NCBI GenBank assembly: GCA_001839685.1
Contig: MLAK01000882.1
Location: 76,199-140,198, forward strand
Length of the DNA: 64,000 bases
Direction: 5' to 3'
From: Tritrichomonas foetus
Lineage: Eukaryota; Parabasalia; Tritrichomonadida; Tritrichomonadidae
A program made the translations under genes and the position numbers. This document shows positions 9,810-19,896 of the stretch, in pieces. Each line of letters opens with the position of its first letter. Within the stretch, counting starts at the first letter, position 1. The notes under the pieces are model-generated. The model made no database searches. It worked only from the letters and a program-made list of their open reading frames with translations, and had not been told where the DNA came from.

Positions 9810-11057
9810 ATGACGGAAGAACAAGTTAACTTAACACCACTCGTCGAAGAGCAGCTTCCAACACTTCTTGCTCTTCCTTTTGAAGGAGCAATCGAAGGTC
9901 TTCATGCACTTGAACGTAAAACAAGAATCGCAAAAGACGATAATGCCAATTGTTTAGTCTGCAGCTCAATTATCAACCTTTGCGTCAATCAAGAACGATG
10001 GGAAGATCTCGGAACAAACGTTTCCATTCTTGCCAAACGTCGAGGATACTCACGAAAATCTGTATCTTCAATAGTCGGAATTTCTATGGATACTCTCAAA
10101 GACATCAAAGACGAAAACGTCAGAATTAATTTAATCAAAATTCTCCGTGATGTAACCGAAGGCAAAATATTCGTCGAAGTCGAGCGCGCCAGACTGACAA
10201 GCATTTTAGTTGAATATCTAGAATCAAAAGGCGATTTGAATGAGGCAATGAATTTACTGCAAGATTTAAGACTGGAAATTTTGACGACAATGGATGAAAA
10301 AGAACGCGTTGATTTAATGCTGCATCAATTCAAATTATGTCTAGATTGCAAAGATCAACTCAGAGCTTCTCTTTGTGCTGAAAAAATTCATGACCAAAGG
10401 CTGAAAGATCCAGAATTAAAGCATAAATTTCTTGAGCTTTTAATTATCTACCATAATGACTTCACAAAAGATTACATGGAAATCGCAAAAGCACATTATG
10501 AAGTTTTCAAAATTACAAATGATTCTAGCTTCCTTATGAATTCAATAGTTAATGCTGTTCTTGCACCACATTCTCCAGAACAACTCCAGTTTTGTAATGA
10601 ATTATTTTTACTTAAAGATTTGGCTCTTCTTCCACAAGTGAAATTAATTTTGTCTGTTTTTATGGGACAAGATTTAGTTCCATGGCCTGAATTTGAATCA
10701 CGATTTGCTGAAGTTATAAATGATGACAACAGAGAAGTAATGAGGCGAAGAGTTATCGAGCATGGACTAAGAGTTGTTTCTCATTTTTACACAAATATTC
10801 GACTTCAAAGACTTGCCGAACTTCTTCAACTTTCTGTCGACGAGCTTGAAGAGAGAATCATCGATCTTGTCTTTAATGAAGATTTCTATTCAAAAATTAA
10901 TCGACCAAAAGGAATTGTTACTTTTAAGAAACAACAAAAGGTGTCAGAAGTTGCAGATGAATTTTCTGCTGATATTATGAAGCTTTGTAAGCTCGTTGAC
11001 CAAGCACACTCCCTCATCGAAAAGGAAAAACAAAACATTCAAAGAGTGAAAGTGTAA
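9810..11057 (+). CDS. RPN5: 26S proteasome regulatory subunit Rpn5 (PSMD12)
   Basis: 415 residues if started at the ATG at 9810. An in-frame ATG at 9744 would add 22 residues of poor coding character, so the internal start is preferred. Rpn5 is a scaffold of the proteasome lid, where its PCI domain packs in the horseshoe around Rpn11. Visible features are the helical TPR-like N-terminal half with the NQERWEDLG and KRRGYSRKSV segments typical of Rpn5, and a C-terminal PCI winged helix (RVVSHFYTNIRLQRLAELLQ, then IVTFKKQQKV), with a final helix ending in KEKQNIQRVKV. Length fits the family (about 440-456). The related CSN4 was considered, but the YSRKS segment favours Rpn5. Confidence 0.85.
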   Translation: MTEEQVNLTPLVEEQLPTLLALPFEGAIEGLHALERKTRIAKDDNANCLVCSSIINLCVNQERWEDLGTNVSILAKRRGYSRKSVSSIVGISMDTLKDIKDENVRINLIKILRDVTEGKIFVEVERARLTSILVEYLESKGDLNEAMNLLQDLRLEILTTMDEKERVDLMLHQFKLCLDCKDQLRASLCAEKIHDQRLKDPELKHKFLELLIIYHNDFTKDYMEIAKAHYEVFKITNDSSFLMNSIVNAVLAPHSPEQLQFCNELFLLKDLALLPQVKLILSVFMGQDLVPWPEFESRFAEVINDDNREVMRRRVIEHGLRVVSHFYTNIRLQRLAELLQLSVDELEERIIDLVFNEDFYSKINRPKGIVTFKKQQKVSEVADEFSADIMKLCKLVDQAHSLIEKEKQNIQRVKV

Positions 11058-11405
11058 ATTGAAGTGCGAGAAAAATTCTTCTGTTTATCAAAAAAGCAAA
11101 CAATAAATTTTAACATTGATGAATTTGAAATGTTAATAAAAATAAATTATATTAACTTCTTTTTATTATTATTATTTAATGTTTTTATGCTTGGAGAGAG
11201 AAAGATAATTTCATGTTCATTTTTCTGAAACCAATTTCAAAAGATGAAGTTCAATACAATTGGGAACATATTATTTATTTTAAAAATATGTCATTCATTT
11301 CATTTATGTCATTCATTTCATAAACATTATTCACTTACCTCTATAATAAAAGCGCGAATAGATATTTCAAAAAGAAAAAGTTTATTCGATAAAAATACAA
11401 AAAAA
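11058..11405. other. Convergent intergenic region with an 18-bp duplication
   Basis: AT-rich spacer between the Rpn5 and tetraspanin stops. Two adjacent copies of an 18-base unit beginning ATGTCATTCATTTCAT lie at 11288-11305 and 11306-11323. No other structure was seen. Confidence 0.4.
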
Positions 11406-12026
11406 TTAGAAAAGATCACCAATCAAGTAAATTTCTTCAAACAGAGTAGAGCTATCATAGGTACTATGGACGCAGTAGTATATTGTCAAAACAATGATTG
11501 AAATTGCAAATAATCCACACATTAAAATTGCTGCTATGAAAATTTCTTGGAGGTGGCGTTTAAGATAGTCTTCAATTTTTGATGTACATCCAGATTCAAA
11601 TTCAAATGGACAATTTGAAATTGCTCTATCTGATGCATTATTATATCCGCAACATTGATATTTCCATTGGAACGTCAAAATGCTGCTGTAGTTTTCATTC
11701 CAATATTCGTTGTAATCGCTGATATACTTTTGGTAAATATTTGGTCGACAATAAACGATGTATAAAATTGTAATAACTAAAAAAACTGGAACCGTGATGA
11801 TCCAGTTAAACGCAAACTCTGGCCATGACAAGTAAAGTAAAATACCGATAATGCCGGCAATTCCGAGTCCTATGCCACAACCAAACATGACTTTCATATT
11901 AATTGTGACGTTGCGAAGAATCATTTCGTTGTTAAAATAGCTGTATGAGACTCCCGAAATAACCATGAGGAGCACATCGGAAATTAGTAAAAATAAGGAG
12001 AACAGTGTCACGACAACGCTTGACAT
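11406..12026 (-). CDS. Tetraspanin
   Basis: 206 residues with four hydrophobic segments (about 5-28, 46-67, 73-93 and 160-184). The large extracellular loop between segments 3 and 4 contains the hallmark CCG at 125-127 plus two further cysteines (139 and 147), enough for the two disulfides of a minimal tetraspanin loop. The short cytoplasmic tail contains acidic and tyrosine residues (EEIYLIGDLF). Tetraspanins organise plasma-membrane and exosome-membrane microdomains; in T. vaginalis members of the family are surface and exosome proteins linked to adherence. That role is family knowledge and not shown by this sequence. It is convergent with Rpn5. Confidence 0.88.
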   Translation of the reverse strand: MSSVVVTLFSLFLLISDVLLMVISGVSYSYFNNEMILRNVTINMKVMFGCGIGLGIAGIIGILLYLSWPEFAFNWIITVPVFLVITILYIVYCRPNIYQKYISDYNEYWNENYSSILTFQWKYQCCGYNNASDRAISNCPFEFESGCTSKIEDYLKRHLQEIFIAAILMCGLFAISIIVLTIYYCVHSTYDSSTLFEEIYLIGDLF

Positions 12027-12467
12027 TCTCCTTCGATGGTGAATAAAATTGAATTTTCTTTTTTTTAAAGAAATTCAGTTTGTGTCATGATATTAATTCT
12101 GAAATTTGATTCATTGTCATTTTCCAGTTTCATAGATTTGCCAAACATATTGGTTTGGCAAATAAAAATTCTACATTTGTAATATCTTTGTGCATACTCA
12201 TATATTGACATTATATCTTTTTACCAAAATATATTATAATGTATTAATTGATATTTTCATAATTAGAAGATATATTATTGAATAGAAAATCATATAAAGT
12301 CATTTTAATATTTATGGTCAATTCAACAACGATATTAACATTCACTTTTTTCTCATTACAAAAAGTTAAATCGTCTGAATTTGTGAGCCGGAAAAATAAA
12401 CTTAAGAAAAATTGACATCCGTAATTTCTTTATCGTCTGATATTACCATCCATCAAAATACTAATCA
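12027..12467. other. Divergent intergenic region
   Basis: Shared upstream region of the tetraspanin and beta-adaptin genes. An AACGAT (M3-like, a Myb-type site in T. vaginalis) lies at 12328-12333 on the plus strand, 134 bases before the adaptin ATG. No clear Inr was seen. Confidence 0.35.
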
Positions 12468-14978
12468 ATGACTGCGGCAAATTCCAGTTTATTCTATAAC
12501 ATGGCCCCAATCTCATTTGTTCCGGGCTATATTCCAACAACAGTCATCCCCAAAAAGAAACCAAGCGACAGATTCCACGCCCGCACAGAAATTCCGAAAC
12601 TCCGCGACAAGCTCGACAGCAACAGCAAGTACGAACGTAAGGAAGCTGCCACCCGTGTTTGCGCCATCATGCGACAGGGGGAAAACGTTCTTCCTCTCTT
12701 CTCGAATATGCTTCGATGCGTCAAAACTGATGATATTCAACTCAAAAAGCTCGCTTATCTCTATCTAATCAAATATTCATCGCAGGAGCCAGAACAGGCC
12801 ATCATGGCTGTCAATACTTTCATTCAGGATTCGCAGGATGCTAATCCAATTGTCAGAGCGCTTGCGGTACGTACAATGTGCAGAATTAGGCTCCAGTCTG
12901 TTGCAGAAAACATGATCATTCCACTGAAGCGAGCCATGAAGGATGAATCTCCATATGTCAGGAAAACCGCTGCGTTCGGCGTCTCGAAGTTATATGACAT
13001 TTTGCCGGATGCTGTTGAGAATGCAGGACTCTTCGATCAGCTATTATCTTTACTGAGGGATGAAAACCCAATGGTTGTTTCCAACACGATTGCAGCGATT
13101 TTTGAAATCAATCAAACAAGATCAAAACCAATTCTTACTTTAACCGCCGAAACGGTTATTCCAATTCTTTCGGCACTCAACGATTGTACGGAATGGTGCC
13201 AAACCATGATTCTTGATGCTTTGTCTCAATATGTTCCAGAATCAACGGATCATGCGGAATCATTGATTGACCGTTTAGTTCCATTTCTTAAGAATGCAAA
13301 TCCAGCTGTTGTTATCGGCGCGTTTAAATGTATTTACATATTCATGGAATACGACGAAAGAGGTCCTCCTGCAATTTTGCCGGAAATTATTCCACCATTT
13401 ATGACTCTCCTCCTTTCCGCTGAACATGAAATCCAATACGTCGTACTTCGAACTTTATCACTTTTCGTGCTAAGGTATCCAAAAGCTCTTTCACACGAAA
13501 TAACAGTTTTCTTCTGTAAATACAATGATCCAGCTTACATCAAAATGGAAAAGCTTGAAATTATGATGAGCATTTGTAGTCGTTCCAATGCAAAAGTTGT
13601 TCTTGATGAACTTGGTGAATATTGTAATGCCGTTGATGTTGCTTTTGTGAAAAAAGCTATTCATTGTATCGGCCAAATTGCTCTCAAATTCGAAGCAACT
13701 GCACCCGCTTGCGTGGATGTTCTTATGAAGCTTCTTCAAGGAAAAGCTGATTATGCTGTCGAAGAAAGTGTCATTGTAATCTGTGACATTTTAAGAAGAT
13801 TCCCACAAAGATATGATAAAGTTATTGAGCAGGTTTGTAAAGTCCTTGAACAAATAAAAGAACCTGCATCTCGAGCTGCTGCAATTTGGATACTTGGTGA
13901 ATATAGTGACACCATTGAAAATATAGATATTTTGCTTGATCCATTTTTAGATACTTTCCATGATGAAGATCAAGCTGTTCAAATCCAATTAATTACTTCA
14001 CTCGTTAAATGCTTCATAAACAAGCCTGATAAATCTACTGATCAACTTCAATTCATCCTTAATGAGGCATCCAAAGAAAGTGTTGCACCAGATGTTCGGA
14101 ATCAAGCACTTATTTATTACAGACTCCTGAGACAAGATGTTTCGTTGGCTAAAGACGTTGTCATCTTTGGAAAAGAGTCTGTTGAACACAGTGGAATCAA
14201 ATTTGACGAATCTATTCTTGAAGAATTACTTCGAAATATGGGAAGTCTTTCTGGTGTTCTTCATGAAGTTCCTTCAATCTTTGTAAAGAGACTCAGAATC
14301 TCTGGCGATGATGCTGAAGATAGCAGAGTGTGGCAACAATTAACATTACAAGATGATGTAGACTTCATTGATGTCTTCTTTGATTGTGATGGAAATAAAT
14401 TCTATTTAAGAATTGTAAACAGATCAGCAAGTCCAATTTCCGACTTTGCTTTTGTTGTAAATAAGAACATGCTTGGACTTAGTTTTGGTGAAGATAGTGG
14501 ATTTCCAGATGTTCTTGAAGAAGATCAATCATGCGATGTTGAATTCGAACTAATTGTCGATTCACGTGCTGCTGTTCAGAGCGGAAAACAAGAGTTCGAA
14601 TATGCACTTCGAACAAATTATGGAACAGTTTTCGCTAATGGAAGAATTCCAATTGAAGCAGCATTCCTTGAAGAAGGACAAATCACTCAAGAACAATTCA
14701 CAGTTTACTACAACCAGTTCGAAACAGAGTTCCAAACAACATTGGAATATGCAGATATTGCAGATGATGCAATCCTCAATGCAAGAAAGGTTTATGTAAT
14801 CGGACACAATGGTGGAAAAACATTTGTTTCTTTCTTGCTGCCCGGAAAGTTGAGGTTTATCGGCGATCTTGAGCAGGATGGAACAAATGTTTACTTGAAT
14901 GGACTGACTAATGCACCTATACTGCAACCTCTTATCATTCAAAGCGCGAAATTATTATTTACTGGTTCTAGAAAATAA
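12468..14978 (+). CDS. Beta-adaptin, AP-1/AP-2 type large subunit
   Basis: 836 residues. The N-terminal 550 residues form the adaptin trunk, very similar to beta1/beta2: a charged start (TEIPKLRDKL), LKKLAYLYLIKYSS, AIMAVNTFIQD, NPIVRALAVRTM and SPYVRKTAAFGVSKLYD. The last 240 residues form an appendage-like beta-sandwich and platform, with no long clathrin-box hinge visible between them. The start at 12468 is used; a second ATG 11 codons on is possible. The subunit binds cargo dileucine signals and links vesicle coats to clathrin at the Golgi/endosome or plasma membrane. Which AP complex it serves cannot be told here; many protists share one beta chain between AP-1 and AP-2. Confidence 0.92.
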   Translation: MTAANSSLFYNMAPISFVPGYIPTTVIPKKKPSDRFHARTEIPKLRDKLDSNSKYERKEAATRVCAIMRQGENVLPLFSNMLRCVKTDDIQLKKLAYLYLIKYSSQEPEQAIMAVNTFIQDSQDANPIVRALAVRTMCRIRLQSVAENMIIPLKRAMKDESPYVRKTAAFGVSKLYDILPDAVENAGLFDQLLSLLRDENPMVVSNTIAAIFEINQTRSKPILTLTAETVIPILSALNDCTEWCQTMILDALSQYVPESTDHAESLIDRLVPFLKNANPAVVIGAFKCIYIFMEYDERGPPAILPEIIPPFMTLLLSAEHEIQYVVLRTLSLFVLRYPKALSHEITVFFCKYNDPAYIKMEKLEIMMSICSRSNAKVVLDELGEYCNAVDVAFVKKAIHCIGQIALKFEATAPACVDVLMKLLQGKADYAVEESVIVICDILRRFPQRYDKVIEQVCKVLEQIKEPASRAAAIWILGEYSDTIENIDILLDPFLDTFHDEDQAVQIQLITSLVKCFINKPDKSTDQLQFILNEASKESVAPDVRNQALIYYRLLRQDVSLAKDVVIFGKESVEHSGIKFDESILEELLRNMGSLSGVLHEVPSIFVKRLRISGDDAEDSRVWQQLTLQDDVDFIDVFFDCDGNKFYLRIVNRSASPISDFAFVVNKNMLGLSFGEDSGFPDVLEEDQSCDVEFELIVDSRAAVQSGKQEFEYALRTNYGTVFANGRIPIEAAFLEEGQITQEQFTVYYNQFETEFQTTLEYADIADDAILNARKVYVIGHNGGKTFVSFLLPGKLRFIGDLEQDGTNVYLNGLTNAPILQPLIIQSAKLLFTGSRK

Positions 14979-15039
14979 AATGATATTACTTTTCATAAAA
15001 TATCTTGATGTTTCATTAATTTTCCATCTTTTTACTTTC

Positions 15040-15377
15040 TTTTGTTATCTTGGATCTTTTGTTATCTTGGATCTTTTGTTATTTTGAATCTTTTGTTATT
15101 TTGAATCTTTTGTTATCTTGAATCTTTTNNNNNNNNNNNNNNNNNNNNNNNNNNNNNNNNNNNNNNNNNNNNNNNNNNNNNNNNNNNNNNNNNNNNNNNN
15201 NNNNNNNNNNNNNNNNNNNNNNNNNNNNNNNNNNNNNNNNNNNNNNNNNNNTTGAATCTTTTGTTATCTTGAATCTTTTGTTATCTTAAATCTTTTATTA
15301 TCTTGAATCTTTTGTTATTTTGAATCTTTTATTATCTTGAATCTTTTATTATCTTGAATCTTTTATAAAATCTTTTG
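15040..15377. repeat. 17-bp tandem repeat array interrupted by an assembly gap
   Basis: The unit TTTTGTTATCTTGAATC repeats head to tail from 15040 with substitutions at the C/T and G/A positions. The first five units fall on exact 17-base steps (15040, 15057, 15074, 15091, 15108). 123 Ns (15129-15251) sit inside the array, then repeats resume to about 15377. The true copy number is unknown, and the gap size need not be real. Confidence 0.92.
15129..15251. other. Assembly gap (123 N)
   Basis: A run of 123 undetermined bases within the 17-bp tandem array, presumably because the repeat could not be assembled. Confidence 0.99.
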
Positions 15378-15496
15378 TCGTTGTGATTGAATATCATTCT
15401 AAAGATTATTCTGATCAAAATACTATCACAAAAAACTAATGAAAAAAAGGAATGAATGACAAAATATGAATTGAGAATTTATACAATATAAACCAT

Positions 15497-16309
15497 CTAT
15501 TTGCCCATTGCCCGAAGTGGTGCTACATATGCCTCGATGCCCTCCTGGATTTCTGCGAGCACGGCCGGCTTCATTCCGCATTCGCCGAAGTGGTTCAGCC
15601 CTAGAATTGTGTTTCCACTGCCGACGCCGATCACAAGGAGCGACTGAACGACGGCAACCTCGAGGGGGCTTGGATCGCGAAGGAGGGAATCCCCAACCGA
15701 TGCAAATGAAAGGGCGAAGGGCAGCTTTTCTTTATTGATGAGTTTCAAGGGTGGCTTGTTTTCATCTATATCAAAATGAAGCTCAGAAATTGTTTCTCCC
15801 GGAGTGATGATCAATTGTGGGAATCTTAATTTTCGTAGCGTTTCGCGTATTCCAATCATGGCTGCTTCGTAAACGGCTCCAGCGGCTTTGATAATTAAAA
15901 CGTCGATAAACAATTTCCACGAATATGGCGAATTGACAATAACGAATTGAGACTGTTCGAGAACTTCACTATTTTGAATAAAATGAAGAAGTGTAGAATA
16001 AACGACTTGACAGATTTCAGCTCCATCAATTCCTTCTCCAAATGAGCCGGATAAAGATTTGACTGATAATTGTGGAGCGCTTTCTTCGATTTTCATAACT
16101 TCGGTACTAACTGAAACGAGTAGTTCTGTCGTATTGCCATATCCGTGGCCCCAAGTTACACGGCATGATGATGGCGATAATGGAAGAGGGTTCATTTCGA
16201 CTGAAAATGGCCTAATTTCGTCACGATCTCTGCCATCAATACGAATGCTTTGATTAAGCAGCCCTTTGATAAATTCTTTTTCGCCTTTTGAAAGAAGAAT
16301 AGGCTGCAT
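15497..16309 (-). CDS. RRP42: Exosome core subunit, Rrp42/EXOSC7-like (RNase PH fold)
   Basis: 270 residues from the ATG at 16309; nine further codons upstream lead only to a TTG. The order of elements fits an RNase PH-type exosome ring subunit of the Rrp42 branch: LSKGEKEFIKGLLNQSIRIDGR at the start, a strand-rich centre with VTWGHGYGNTTELLVSVS, then WKLFIDVLIIKAAGAVYEAA, which matches the conserved W-x-L-x-V-D-V segment of Rrp42/Rrp45/Rrp43. Eukaryotic ring subunits are catalytically dead and form the RNA-threading channel for Rrp44 and Rrp6. The acidic C-terminal extension of Rrp45 is absent. Rrp45 or Rrp43 remain alternatives. GC is higher in the 3' third than in neighbouring genes. Confidence 0.8.
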   Translation of the reverse strand: MQPILLSKGEKEFIKGLLNQSIRIDGRDRDEIRPFSVEMNPLPLSPSSCRVTWGHGYGNTTELLVSVSTEVMKIEESAPQLSVKSLSGSFGEGIDGAEICQVVYSTLLHFIQNSEVLEQSQFVIVNSPYSWKLFIDVLIIKAAGAVYEAAMIGIRETLRKLRFPQLIITPGETISELHFDIDENKPPLKLINKEKLPFALSFASVGDSLLRDPSPLEVAVVQSLLVIGVGSGNTILGLNHFGECGMKPAVLAEIQEGIEAYVAPLRAMGK

Positions 16310-16601
16310 TTGGGAGTAACCGCTATAATTTGACAAGCTTTGTTTGAGTTCAATCTCAAGATTTTGGACAAAACTCTGACAATCGACTTCAGAAAAAACA
16401 ATTTTCGTATGACATTCATATATTACAACTTGTTTTGTTTATAAAATTTATCTAACAAAAAACTTTTTATGATTGATTTGATAGATCCAAATATGAAGAC
16501 TTTTCCCAAAAAAAACTATTGTTAAAAAAAAGAAAAAAGAAAACAAAAGAAAATTGCAATAAAAAAAAAAGATCGGTCAATTAAACAAGAAAATTGATAT
16601 T

Positions 16602-16862
16602 TTAATGGTGGTGTTGGATATTTTCTTCTTGAATAACGTTTTCAAGGTGGTGGAGCTTACGGATAGCACGTGAGTGTGTTCCGAGTCTCTTCTTGAGGAA
16701 TGAACGAGCTAATTTGTTCTTTCCGAGTTTGATGATATCCATAGCACGGCGTTCGTATGGAGCCCAGCCAGAAAGTTCGTGGACGACTTCGCGAACAAAC
16801 TTGTTGTGTTTTCCGCTAGAGTGATGAGCCTTTTGGGCGACGGCTTTTTCTGTTCCTGACAT
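16602..16862 (-). CDS. RPL36: 60S ribosomal protein eL36
   Basis: 86 residues from the ATG at 16862 (MSGTEKAV); the frame continues upstream but that part is not L36-like. The eL36 core is clear: HNKFVREVVHEL, then GWAPYERRAMDIIKLGKNKLARSFLKKRLGTH-type block (key elements APYERRA and KKRLGTH), then RAIRKLHHLENV. It is shorter than yeast or human eL36 (about 100-105) because the N-terminal arm is reduced and the lysine-rich C-terminal tail is replaced by EENIQHHH. A CCTTT lies about 10 bases before the ATG on the coding strand, similar to the T. vaginalis M5 element. A component of the large subunit near the 5.8S/25S contact. Confidence 0.93.
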   Translation of the reverse strand: MSGTEKAVAQKAHHSSGKHNKFVREVVHELSGWAPYERRAMDIIKLGKNKLARSFLKKRLGTHSRAIRKLHHLENVIQEENIQHHH

Positions 16863-17778
16863 TGATTGAAAGGATGGACCAAACCGAATTTTTTCTGATA
16901 GTAACCGCTTTTTTACAATTTTAAAAATTTTGATCAACAAAAATATCTTGAGATATTTTTATCTAATATCTAAAATAATCTTTATTTCATTATACATTTT
17001 TATTATAAATAACAATGTTCACGATTAGTTGAGAAAAACAATTCATGTTTAGATAATCTCAATCCGCTCACCCCAATTTTTAGAGCAATAGAAATCATAT
17101 TTCATAAAACACTTTATGTGAAAGATTATATTAAAGTACATCTTCTTTATCTGTTGTCAAGAATGATATTCAGAGAATATCTTTCTCAATTTCCTGTGTG
17201 CAAATTAATTACTCGAGAATATTTATTTATTTAGACTCATTAATGAAATAACATTTCAGAAAACTCACATATTGCGTTTATTTTGGGTATGTTCTCCTGT
17301 TATTCTGGAGACCGTTTATATCATTCAAAATCACACCAGTTTCAAATCATCTTCACGAAGCACATAATCTTCAACATCTTACTTTCAATGTGCACATTGA
17401 AAAATCTTCGAAATAAGAATTGTTATAATATATGCAATGTATATGATACTTTGTTTTTGGATCACATGACATTCTATAAATCTCACAAATAATGAGGAAA
17501 CCAAAATGAATGTGATGAGGAAACCAAAATTGGCGCAAATGAAGAACAAGTGGAAGCATGAGTTCTATTCTCTTTGTTCCCAAGACAAGCAGTGGAACTA
17601 GGCTCACATATTGACTAATATTTTATGTATAAATCTTTAAGATGTACTTGTGGAAGTCAGGAAAGTTAAATATGTTGAGTTTACCTACCTTTGAAACAGA
17701 AAACGAATATGATCCAAATAACATAATAATACTTATAATAAAGAACTTTATTTACAAGAATAAAACATATATAAGGAA
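16863..17778. other. Intergenic region
   Basis: About 0.9 kb, AT-rich. A short direct repeat (ATGAGGAAACCAAAAT twice, near 17491-17530) was seen. Open frames here are short, lack good starts or have poor codon character, so no gene is called. Confidence 0.4.
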
Positions 17779-19896
17779 TTAATTCATTTTCATTCTCTTT
17801 GTGAAGGCATACATTGCTGTTAAGAACGAAATCACAAGTAAACCAATCCACATTGGAAACGTAATTGTTGCAAATGTGTCAAATCTATCAAAGAAAGATG
17901 GATTTTTCACAATCAAATTTTTTGGAGCAAATGCACACATTTGGAATTCCAAATCATTTACAATTGCTTTCAAATGTTTTGTAAGAACCTTTCGCTTAGC
18001 TCGAAGTAATTTTACAGAAGCAAGCATTTCATCAAACATGAAATTTGAAGCAAAGTTCAAAGTTTCTTCAAGTTGATTAGCTACTTCTTTCGCTTCAACA
18101 TAAAGAACATCTTCATCGATACTTATTGAATTATTTGATCTTTCTTGGGAAAACTTGAGTATTTTCATAGCTCGATTAAAATGCTTCTTTACTTTTACAT
18201 TGGTTTTACTTAATTCTATCCAAATTGAATTACGATAAGCACAATCTCGTGAAATCACATTCAAATTTGTATGATGTGATTGTGTACACATAATGGAGAG
18301 TGACCTCCAACGTTTCATTGGTGAAATTCCATACATGTGTGTCAAAGAAGACCGCAAAATTCCATGTGGATGAAAATCATCATTCGTATTTCCAAGTGCG
18401 AAAGCAACATTATCAAAAGCAAAGAAATCAGAATTTCCATTAATTAGAATTTGCGAATCCCAATGAAAAGCAATAAATGCAAGTAAATCACGCGTTTGAA
18501 TCGACTGATTATCACTGTAAACACGATGATTAACTGTTTTAAATTGCAAAGATTCACGCAACAACTCAGAATTCACAGATCCCAATCTATCCCCAGAACT
18601 ACTTCCAGAAGAACTTGAAGATGAAGATGAAGTTTGAATGCCAATTGTGGCATTGTAGAGGGGAAGGGCAATAAGTGGCCATTCAATAAGTTGTGCTTGT
18701 TCAAAGACGAAATTTGTTGAAGCCTCTCCAATCATATAACTGTTGTAAATTTCTGTAATTTTGGTCAAATTGAATGATCCAGGTGGTTTCCCAATTGTCG
18801 AGATGGTGATTTTAAAGACCTCTGGCAATTGCGCATCAAATGAAGGAATTGTTGGAATAATGTTTAGCTTCAAAGCATCTAAAATAATAGCAGATGAATT
18901 ACTTAAAAACCTTTGGAGGACTTGACTCGATTTACTTTCACCTAAAGCTTTAACTTGTGCTTGAAGATGGGAGATGTAGGATTCCAAAGAGGGACAGTAA
19001 TTGAGATTACTTTGCTTGATTGGATTATTTGCGTTTTTACAGATTTTTTCAAAAGAATTAATGGCATCAGCCAATTTTTCTGACAGTGTTGGCGAATCAT
19101 CAGCAGAGTCTTCATGAATTGTCATTCGAGCAAATTGAGAAGCATCACTAAAGAAAATTCGTTTATCCATGGTCCAATACTGACTACACTGATCACTTGT
19201 TGCTGGATGAATTAATTCTTCTTTAAGGAAAGGATTCGAAAAAATGTTGTTGTAAACTGATTCAGGAGTTGACCAGTCTCCAAGACTATTTTCACTATGT
19301 GATAATAATTTTTTCACTTGTTGGCCCCAAGGAAGAGATTTGTCAAACTTTTTAAGCTGAGGAATCGAAAAATTAGAATCTGGTGATGTTTGATATTCAG
19401 ATTGGTCCAACCCTTCACAATATTGATAGTTTGTTCTTTCTGTTGCATATATAAAGAATGTATAATTCTTTATATCATAATAATCAACAAGAGAATTGAA
19501 TAATAATTGTAATGAATATGGATGAATGACTTTATGGCCTTTTTTCCATTTTGATGGTCTTGAAAATGAACTGAAAGCTTCCTCGAAAACATGATTGTCT
19601 TCCTCCGTTAAATTGAAAAGTGAAAAATCAAAGCGATATTTTAATGGCGGGACTTTAATGATGTCTGATGAAACGTATAAGTTTGTCTGATTTCTAATTT
19701 TTTGAGATGATGAATGACTGAGACTTTGATACCATTGCTTTGTGAATTCTGAGTTGATTATATTAGGTTCGATAATTGGATGATTTCCAATGTATATTAT
19801 TGTAACTGGTATTGATATAATTGGTTCAGAAATGAAATCATGCGAATGTTTTAAAAGCTGTTTGGAAAATGCGCAAAAAATAAAAATCGCAAACAT
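17779..19896 (-). CDS. Type I membrane protein with large luminal/extracellular domain, unknown
   Basis: 705 residues. A hydrophobic N-terminus (MFAIFIFCAFSKQLL) looks like a signal peptide, and a single membrane span near the C-terminus (PMWIGLLVISFLTAMYAF) is followed by a short basic tail (TKRMKMN), so most of the protein should be luminal or extracellular. A Ser/Gly-rich linker (polyserine near residue 430) separates two globular parts. The distal part contains HPHGILRSSLTHMYGISPMKRW, several Cys and a long helical pair before the membrane. The short KRMKMN tail could favour ER retention. It is vaguely like plant DUF7906-type membrane proteins in layout, but I cannot establish this. Function unknown. 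Confidence 0.8.
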   Translation of the reverse strand: MFAIFIFCAFSKQLLKHSHDFISEPIISIPVTIIYIGNHPIIEPNIINSEFTKQWYQSLSHSSSQKIRNQTNLYVSSDIIKVPPLKYRFDFSLFNLTEEDNHVFEEAFSSFSRPSKWKKGHKVIHPYSLQLLFNSLVDYYDIKNYTFFIYATERTNYQYCEGLDQSEYQTSPDSNFSIPQLKKFDKSLPWGQQVKKLLSHSENSLGDWSTPESVYNNIFSNPFLKEELIHPATSDQCSQYWTMDKRIFFSDASQFARMTIHEDSADDSPTLSEKLADAINSFEKICKNANNPIKQSNLNYCPSLESYISHLQAQVKALGESKSSQVLQRFLSNSSAIILDALKLNIIPTIPSFDAQLPEVFKITISTIGKPPGSFNLTKITEIYNSYMIGEASTNFVFEQAQLIEWPLIALPLYNATIGIQTSSSSSSSSGSSSGDRLGSVNSELLRESLQFKTVNHRVYSDNQSIQTRDLLAFIAFHWDSQILINGNSDFFAFDNVAFALGNTNDDFHPHGILRSSLTHMYGISPMKRWRSLSIMCTQSHHTNLNVISRDCAYRNSIWIELSKTNVKVKKHFNRAMKILKFSQERSNNSISIDEDVLYVEAKEVANQLEETLNFASNFMFDEMLASVKLLRAKRKVLTKHLKAIVNDLEFQMCAFAPKNLIVKNPSFFDRFDTFATITFPMWIGLLVISFLTAMYAFTKRMKMN

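Larger units (their letters stand above)
14979..15496. other. Convergent intergenic region dominated by tandem repeat
   Basis: Almost wholly the 17-bp tandem array and an assembly gap, between two converging genes. No gene seen. Confidence 0.6.

Noticed and set aside
14562..14942. Minus-strand Cys/Ser-rich frame opposite beta-adaptin
   Set aside because: Antisense shadow of the beta-adaptin appendage; its Cys pattern arises from the sense codons.
17371..17607. Minus-strand 78-residue frame with PLLVLG start
   Set aside because: Begins with GTG, not ATG, lies in spacer and shows no coding signature.
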